A DNA stretch of 23,164 bases from Priapulus caudatus (lineage: Eukaryota > Priapulida > Priapulimorpha > Priapulimorphida > Priapulidae), in contig NW_014577189.1 of the NCBI RefSeq assembly GCF_000485595.1, positions 3,591-26,754 on the forward strand, in the 5' to 3' direction. The notes below the pieces were generated by a model. The model was not told where the DNA came from and searched no databases. It was given only the letters and a program-made list of their open reading frames with translations. The translations under genes and the position numbers were made by a program. This document shows, one piece after another, positions 18,756-23,164 of this stretch (position 1 is its first letter; each line of letters begins with the position of its first letter).

Positions 18756-19391
18756 CTTCCCATCGATGATCGCGGATCTAGATGGAAGTCTCAAGATTTC
18801 CAGAGAAACAGCAACTGCGCCCCTCTTCATGTTGGTGACTTGGTACACATTACCATGGACAGGGACAAGACGAAGGCCAGAGAGAGGTATCTCATAGTAT
18901 TCGTGGAGGATGACAGATGCCGTGTCAGAAAGTTCGTCAATGACCAGATTCGATCCAAGACTTACGACGTCTTGCTCTCCGAAATTTACCACGTCGGATC
19001 CAATGTACTGGGTAGCTACCATCAGAGCTCCACCATACCTTACCAGTATTCTGACGCCATGGAGACCCAACCCAACACCCTACCAGTGGTACCCAGCACT
19101 TCCGAACCCCTCCCTACCGTTACCCCTCCTCCAGAAATCGTGGGTTCTGAGCCTACTACTATTCCCCTAAGGGGTTATCCCAATAGCGTGCCCCATACGG
19201 TTGAACCACAGTCATCCCCTACAAGTAGTGAACACACCCCCTTGTTACCTTGCCAACCTCTGTTGTCCCCGATGCATCTGGACCCCTCACCCCTTTCGCC
19301 CAAACCGGGTAGCCCTCCCAAGGACAGGCCCTCCCGGCCCAGTAGATCCAGGAAAACCCCGGCCTGGCACGCTGACTATATGTTAGAGTAG
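18756..19391 (+). pseudogene. BEL integrase C-terminal domain and proline-rich tail
   Basis: Same frame as the preceding segment after one stop; the first ATG is at 18855 or earlier, so no own start is assumed. It holds GDLVHITMDRDKTKARERYL and VRKFVNDQIRSKTYDVLLSE, typical of the BEL/Pao integrase C-terminal domain. A proline/serine/threonine-rich stretch of ~100 residues and a basic RPSRPSRSRKTPAWHADYML end follow. TAG closes it at 19389-19391. Confidence 0.75.
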
Positions 19392-19919
19392 ATGTTACCA
19401 GTTACTTGCCGATGTTCAAGTTGTTCTATCGTCACATGGATTGTGACATCTAGTTTTATTTTGTGATTGGTACATTATGACATTGTCGGTGTCTCAGTAA
19501 CAATTTTGTTATCTGCAAAAAGTAGTTTGTGTTTCCGTAAATACCGGTTGTTACTCATTCCTATCTCCCCAATGTCTTATCACTAAACTGTGTAGAAGGT
19601 GGACCAGACGTACAGCATGTGACGATACACGTGTGTGCGTTAACATAGAGGTTTATTTGTATCCTGGTTACAAGGCCGCGTATGGGTTGCACATATGGGA
19701 CATTGTATGATCCCGTATGCATGTGTTAACTGTTTTAATGTTCCTCGTTACATTCGTGGCTACATGTATTTGGTCTATCATCTCTGTATTATTGTCTGTG
19801 TTTGGGAATTAGCCATAAACCCTACAGTATTCTCATTGTCGTTCACCTTTAGTCTCTAGGTACCGGTACACAGTTTATCACACATGAAGGAATAAGTACG
19901 TGGAGTTAAAGGGGTGCTG
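19392..19919 (+). other. BEL 3' noncoding region
   Basis: T-rich sequence with no ORF of note between the pol stop and the 3' LTR. A short purine-rich run GGAGTTAAAGGGG at 19902-19914 just before the LTR is the best polypurine-tract candidate. Confidence 0.5.
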
Positions 19920-20086
19920 CGCCACTCCGTGTTATTGTGTATCGTGCGTTGTTCTCGCGCGACCTGGCGAGACCGTTTGTTGTCATTCGCGTGACCGTCC
20001 ATGTTTGATTCTCTGCACACGTTTGATGTCAATACAGTTTGTTGTACTCATACTCAGGTGTGTGTGGTGGTATTAATCTAGTTAAC
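19920..20086 (+). repeat. BEL 3' LTR
   Basis: 167 bp. It differs from the 5' LTR by about three transitions and a 4-bp deletion in the GTTGTTTGTTCTC block. GCAT follows directly. Confidence 0.85.
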
Positions 20087-20978
20087 GCATGGGCTTCCCT
20101 ATCAACAAACCCAAGTAAATCTACTATACGATCACACAGCATTTGCCGGCTTTAAGTTTAACATTTATCGATAATATCACACACATGTATTAATTCCTCT
20201 ACGCGCTTCTCTGCGTGTGAAAACATCGGATGAAAAAGTTGCGGCATTTTCCAAACCAAGACAACTTCTCAACTCAGTATCTTCTGGGTGACTATCACTG
20301 GTCACTGTTCACACTTTTCTCTTTAGACTGTCACATCCATATGTCCAACCTTAAAATCATAATTAAGTAGAGTAGTTTAAAACATGCAAGCTAAAATTAA
20401 TGTATCCTTGCTCGGGGCGTTATTACTTAGGTTACCGATTCGCGACGTAGCCAGCCATTACCGTAACAGATTATATAGAAGATTGTAATTTTCGTGTTGG
20501 ATGCACTAACTGTTTGTAATAGCAAAGAACAGGATAGAAAAAAAACAATTCACCTCTGCCGCAAACGAGATGTGTTCATATTGTATTTGCCGGTTAGAGG
20601 CAGCAGCTGGTGTAGGGTTGCATCGGCCCCGAAGCATGCACTGCATCGGAAAGTTCACGTCTATTTATAAATCCACAATACGCCTGCATCGTCAAACGCC
20701 ACCGCCCATGCATGTTGGAGTTGGAGGCTGTAGCCAGCAGCATCGGGAAGCTGTGAGTAAGTAGCTCCAGGGTCGAGCGGTGCTGCGGCTAGGCGATCAT
20801 TGAAAGTTGCTAATGCTGTCTGCATGCAACCTGACTGCGCCAGCGGAAACCTCGTGAGAAAACTGGATTTAAAAGGTTTCAGGAACAATAGCATGCAAGG
20901 TAGGATTTGAAAAAGTAATTTAACGAGAACGTAATGCTCTTGATATTTCACGTGTGTATGCGTATTGTTAGTTTTTAT
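20087..20978 (+). repeat. Repeat R copy 1, right part
   Basis: Matches 22218-23083 with scattered substitutions and small indels, roughly 95 percent identical by eye. Copy 1 has ~30 extra bases near 20845-20870. A short minus-strand ORF (ending near 20661) and a plus-strand ORF (20570-20764) appear in both copies, but neither shows a known domain. No terminal inverted repeats or target duplications are clear, so R could be an interspersed element or a tandem segmental duplication. Its right end is unknown because copy 2 is interrupted. Confidence 0.8.
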
Positions 20979-21283
20979 TTTAGTTTTGCTGGATGGGTAC
21001 ATTAGGCAGTCGGTAGTTCAGTACCACGAAAACTGCTGCTTGGCGTTTTGCCAAGTTTAGCTTTACCATAAAGGCATTTACACACTACGCTCGCAGGCAC
21101 ACACACATACAAACGTGCACGCGTACACAAGCGCGTGCGCACACGTACACACTTGCGCTCGTACGTAAATACATACTACGGGTCTCGGTATATAACGTGT
21201 GAGTAGTCGCTCCATTGATCGTTATTAGATGATAGTGTTGTTCACCCAGTAGGGACGTTTGATGAGAATATGACTGCTTAGAT
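20979..21283 (+). other. Upstream region of esterase exon
   Basis: Contains an imperfect CA/CG-rich dinucleotide stretch (21083-21160) made of ACAC and GCGC-type words. I see no convincing TATA box or other promoter element. Confidence 0.35.
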
Positions 21284-22018
21284 ATGCCTCTAGGTATGAC
21301 GTCACTGCCGATGAGCGTGCTGCTGCTGCTGCTAATGATGACACTGGCGGCGTATGCGTACGGACAGTCTGCCAGACAAACGGCGGACATCGTGACTTCC
21401 TCTGGCCGACTGCGAGGTCGCGTCGAGGAGTTTGGTCGGACGAAGGTGCGCATCTTCCACGGAATACCGTTTGCGCAACCACCAGTCGGCAATCTACGCT
21501 TCAAGAAGCCAGTCGCCGTTGAGCCGTGGCCAGGCGTGCGGGAAGCAACCACCATGCCGCCTGTGTGCCCGCAGCCAGAATCACTTCCTGACAGTCACGA
21601 AAAACACAAGCCGAGAACAAACCGAAGCGAGGATTGCCTATATCTCAGCATAGTGGCGCCCGACGTGAACAGTAGTGACGCGCGTCTGTCCACCATGGTG
21701 TGGATCCACGGCGGCGCCTTCATGTTAGGTGGAATCAGCGTCGATATGTACAACCCACGCAACCTTGTCCTGTACACGAATGTCATCGTCGTGTCGATTC
21801 AATACCGCCTCGGACCACTCGGCTTTCTTTACCTCGGCAGCGAGGATGCACCTGGTAGCATGGGCATGCTCGACCAGGTGCTTGCCCTTGAGTGGGTGAA
21901 GCAGAACATTGCTTCGTTCGGTGGAGACCCGGACAGCATCACACTGATCGGTGAGAGCGCGGGCAGCATGAGCGCTTCCTTCCACCTTATGTCGCCCCTC
22001 TTGGATAAACAAGCGTGA
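21284..22018 (+). CDS. Secreted carboxylesterase/cholinesterase-like protein, 5' exon or truncated
   Basis: 244 codons from ATG 21284 (M5 at 21296 also possible) to TGA 22016-22018. Residues ~10-27 are a signal peptide (SVLLLLLMMTLAAYAYG). The type-B esterase features follow in order: RGRVEEF and FHGIPFAQPPVGNLRF, PWPG (W82), Cys95 and Cys118 as the first disulfide pair with the EDCLYL motif, oxyanion-hole HGG at 142-144, QYRLGPLGF, FGGDP, and the nucleophile motif GESAG with Ser225. Sequons are at N113 and N129. The family normally has 540-600 residues. The acid and His of the triad lie beyond this ORF, so it is the 5' exon of a split gene or a truncated copy. Similarity ends within a few codons of MSPLL. 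A GT at 22015 is a weak donor candidate. It might be a digestive or detoxifying esterase, cholinesterase or related adhesion protein; the Ser and HGG favour an active enzyme. Confidence 0.8.
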   Translation: MPLGMTSLPMSVLLLLLMMTLAAYAYGQSARQTADIVTSSGRLRGRVEEFGRTKVRIFHGIPFAQPPVGNLRFKKPVAVEPWPGVREATTMPPVCPQPESLPDSHEKHKPRTNRSEDCLYLSIVAPDVNSSDARLSTMVWIHGGAFMLGGISVDMYNPRNLVLYTNVIVVSIQYRLGPLGFLYLGSEDAPGSMGMLDQVLALEWVKQNIASFGGDPDSITLIGESAGSMSASFHLMSPLLDKQA

Positions 22019-22114
22019 TCCCCTCGTTATTCCACTTAAACATTCCACCACCATCCTAAATATATGGACAACAGATTCTCTTTTCACGTACTACAGCTTT
22101 TCGCTTCTATTTTT

Positions 22115-22120
22115 AATAAA
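22115..22120 (+). terminator. Possible poly(A) signal after esterase ORF
   Basis: AATAAA about 97 bases after the TGA and immediately before repeat R copy 2. It may be chance, or it may end a short esterase transcript. Confidence 0.3.
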
Positions 22121-23083
22121 GAGGACAAGATAGTAGCCCTCCTAGAGGATGGATAGATCAAGAGATTCAAGCTATTGTAGACCAAATTTTTGACACGAAT
22201 AATCATCTTCACTGCATGCATGGGCTTCCCTATCAACAAAACCAAGTAAATCTATCATACGATCACACAGCATTTGCCGGCTTTAAGTTTAACATTCATC
22301 GATAATATCACACACATGTATCAATTCCTCTACGCGCTTCTCTGCGTGTGAAAACATCGGATGAAAAAGTTTCGGCATTTTCCAAACCAAGACAACTTCT
22401 CAACTCAGTATCTTCTGGGTGACAATCACTGGTCACTGTTTACACTTTTCTCTTTAGACTGTAACATCCATATGTCCAACCTTATAATCATAATTAAGTA
22501 GAGTAGTTTAAAACGTGCCAGCTAAAATTCATGTATCTCCGCTCGTGGCGTTATTACTTAGGTTACCGATTCGCGACGTAGCCAGCCATTGCCGTAACAG
22601 ATTATAGAGAAGATTGTAATTTTCGTGTTGGATGCACTAACTGTTTGTAATAGCAAAGAACAGGATAGAAAAAAATCAATCCACCTCTGCCGCAAACGAG
22701 ATGTGTTCATATTGTATTTGCCGGTTGGAGGCAGCAGCTGCTGTAGGGTCGCATCGGCCCCGAAGAACTGCATCTTTCAGTTCGCGTCTATTTATAAATC
22801 CACAATACGCCTACATCGTCCCACGCCACCGCCCATGCGTGTAGGAGTTGGAGGCTGTAGCCAGCAGCATCGGGAAGCTGTGAGTAAGTAGCTCCAGGGT
22901 CGAGCGGTGTTGCTGCTAGGCGATCATTGAAAGTGGCTAATGCTGTCTGCATGCAACCTGACTGCGCCAAGATTTAAAAGGTTTCAGGAACAATAGCACG
23001 CAAGGTAGGATTTGGAATAATAATTTAACTAGAACGTAATGCTCTTGATATTTCACGTGTGTGTGCGTATTGTTAGTTTTTAT
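22120..23083 (+). repeat. Repeat R copy 2, uninterrupted
   Basis: Same sequence as 15296-15393 joined to 20087-20978, without the BEL insertion. At the BEL site it reads CTGCATGCATGGG. It breaks off at 23081-23083, where the sequence reverses into a fold-back. Together with copy 1 it brackets the esterase exon in direct orientation. Confidence 0.85.
22523..22606 (+). repeat. Inverted repeat, left arm (84 bp)
   Basis: From TAAAATTCATG to CAGATTATA, identical to the reverse complement of 23081-23164. It matches copy 2 of R and not copy 1, which differs at several positions. Confidence 0.9.
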
Positions 23084-23164
23084 AATCTGTTACGGCAATG
23101 GCTGGCTACGTCGCGAATCGGTAACCTAAGTAATAACGCCACGAGCGGAGATACATGAATTTTA
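23081..23164 (-). repeat. Inverted repeat, right arm (84 bp, reaches window end)
   Basis: Exact reverse complement of 22523-22606 with a 474-bp spacer. It starts where R copy 2 stops matching copy 1 and continues to the last base, so its real length is not known. Confidence 0.9.

Larger units (their letters stand above)
15394..20086 (+). mobile_element. BEL/Pao-like LTR element lacking RT and RNase H
   Basis: Two near-identical short LTRs (171 and 167 bp) bound 4.7 kb coding, in order, Gag with a zinc knuckle, an aspartic protease (DTGA) and an integrase with HHCC and DDE residues. The domain order, the knuckle type and the short LTRs point to BEL/Pao. The region between protease and integrase that should encode RT and RNase H is missing, and the reading frame stays open over the junction. 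In-frame stops at 16230 and 18753 and two frameshifts break the polyprotein. GCAT lies directly outside both ends (15390-15393, 20087-20090), fitting a 4-bp target duplication. The LTR pair differs by about 3 substitutions and one 4-bp indel, which suggests a moderately young insertion. It lies within repeat R. Confidence 0.85.

Noticed and set aside
20570-20764. Short ORFs in repeat R shared by both copies (also 22625-22891 and minus-strand 22788-22970)
   Set aside because: Sharing is explained by the DNA repeat itself. The changes between copies do not favour silent sites clearly, and no domain is seen.
21085-21555. 156-codon minus-strand ORF opposite the esterase start
   Set aside because: It is the antisense shadow of the esterase exon plus a CA-rich stretch that gives a cysteine/valine repeat by composition.

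Overview
The window looks like nuclear DNA of a multicellular animal, probably an invertebrate. It holds a secreted type-B carboxylesterase/cholinesterase-like exon, Ty3/gypsy and BEL/Pao LTR retrotransposons, a tRNA-derived SINE, a ~220-bp satellite and almost no other gene content. No bacterial operons, CRISPR arrays or intact cellular RNA genes are visible. The species cannot be named from the sequence alone.

Layout, left to right. (1) 96-1527: the 3' end of a minus-strand Ty3/gypsy element (gypsy A, copy 1). It has a partial LTR, a polypurine tract and an accessory ORF coding for a zinc-finger/coiled-coil protein. An N at 1529 ends it. (2) 1530-5548: a noisy AT-rich satellite of ~220-bp units mixed with a shorter ~165-175-bp variant and interrupted by CTGC-rich simple repeats. 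The many one-base indels between units look like uncorrected long-read sequence. (3) 5549-6268: a G-tract and a CpG-rich stretch with no recognisable gene. (4) 6269-10012: gypsy A copy 2 on the minus strand, with a complete 3' LTR, polypurine tract, broken integrase, RNase H and RT pieces, the gag start, a tRNA-Pro-type primer-binding site and a truncated 5' LTR. (5) 10013-13856: a palindrome-rich MITE-like patch, a tRNA-Ile-derived SINE, a 42-bp minisatellite, and a GC-rich degenerate plus-strand gypsy (gypsy B) known from its integrase C-terminus and a probable 3' LTR. (6) 13895-15295: the 5' end of gypsy A copy 3 with a complete LTR. (7) 15296-20978: a ~1-kb repeat (R) split by a 4.7-kb BEL/Pao element that keeps Gag, protease and integrase but has lost reverse transcriptase and RNase H. 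(8) 20979-22119: the 5' exon of a secreted esterase, ending just after the nucleophile region. (9) 22120-23164: a second copy of R whose last 84 bases fold back as a perfect inverted repeat.

How the parts relate: this is a nested-repeat landscape and not a pathway. BEL inserted into R. Gypsy A is present in three truncated copies sharing the same LTR, which carries its own TATA box and poly(A) signal. All retroelement reading frames seen are broken by stops, frameshifts or deletions, except the gypsy accessory ORF and long parts of the BEL integrase ORF. The esterase exon, which lies between two direct copies of R, is the only plausible host gene.
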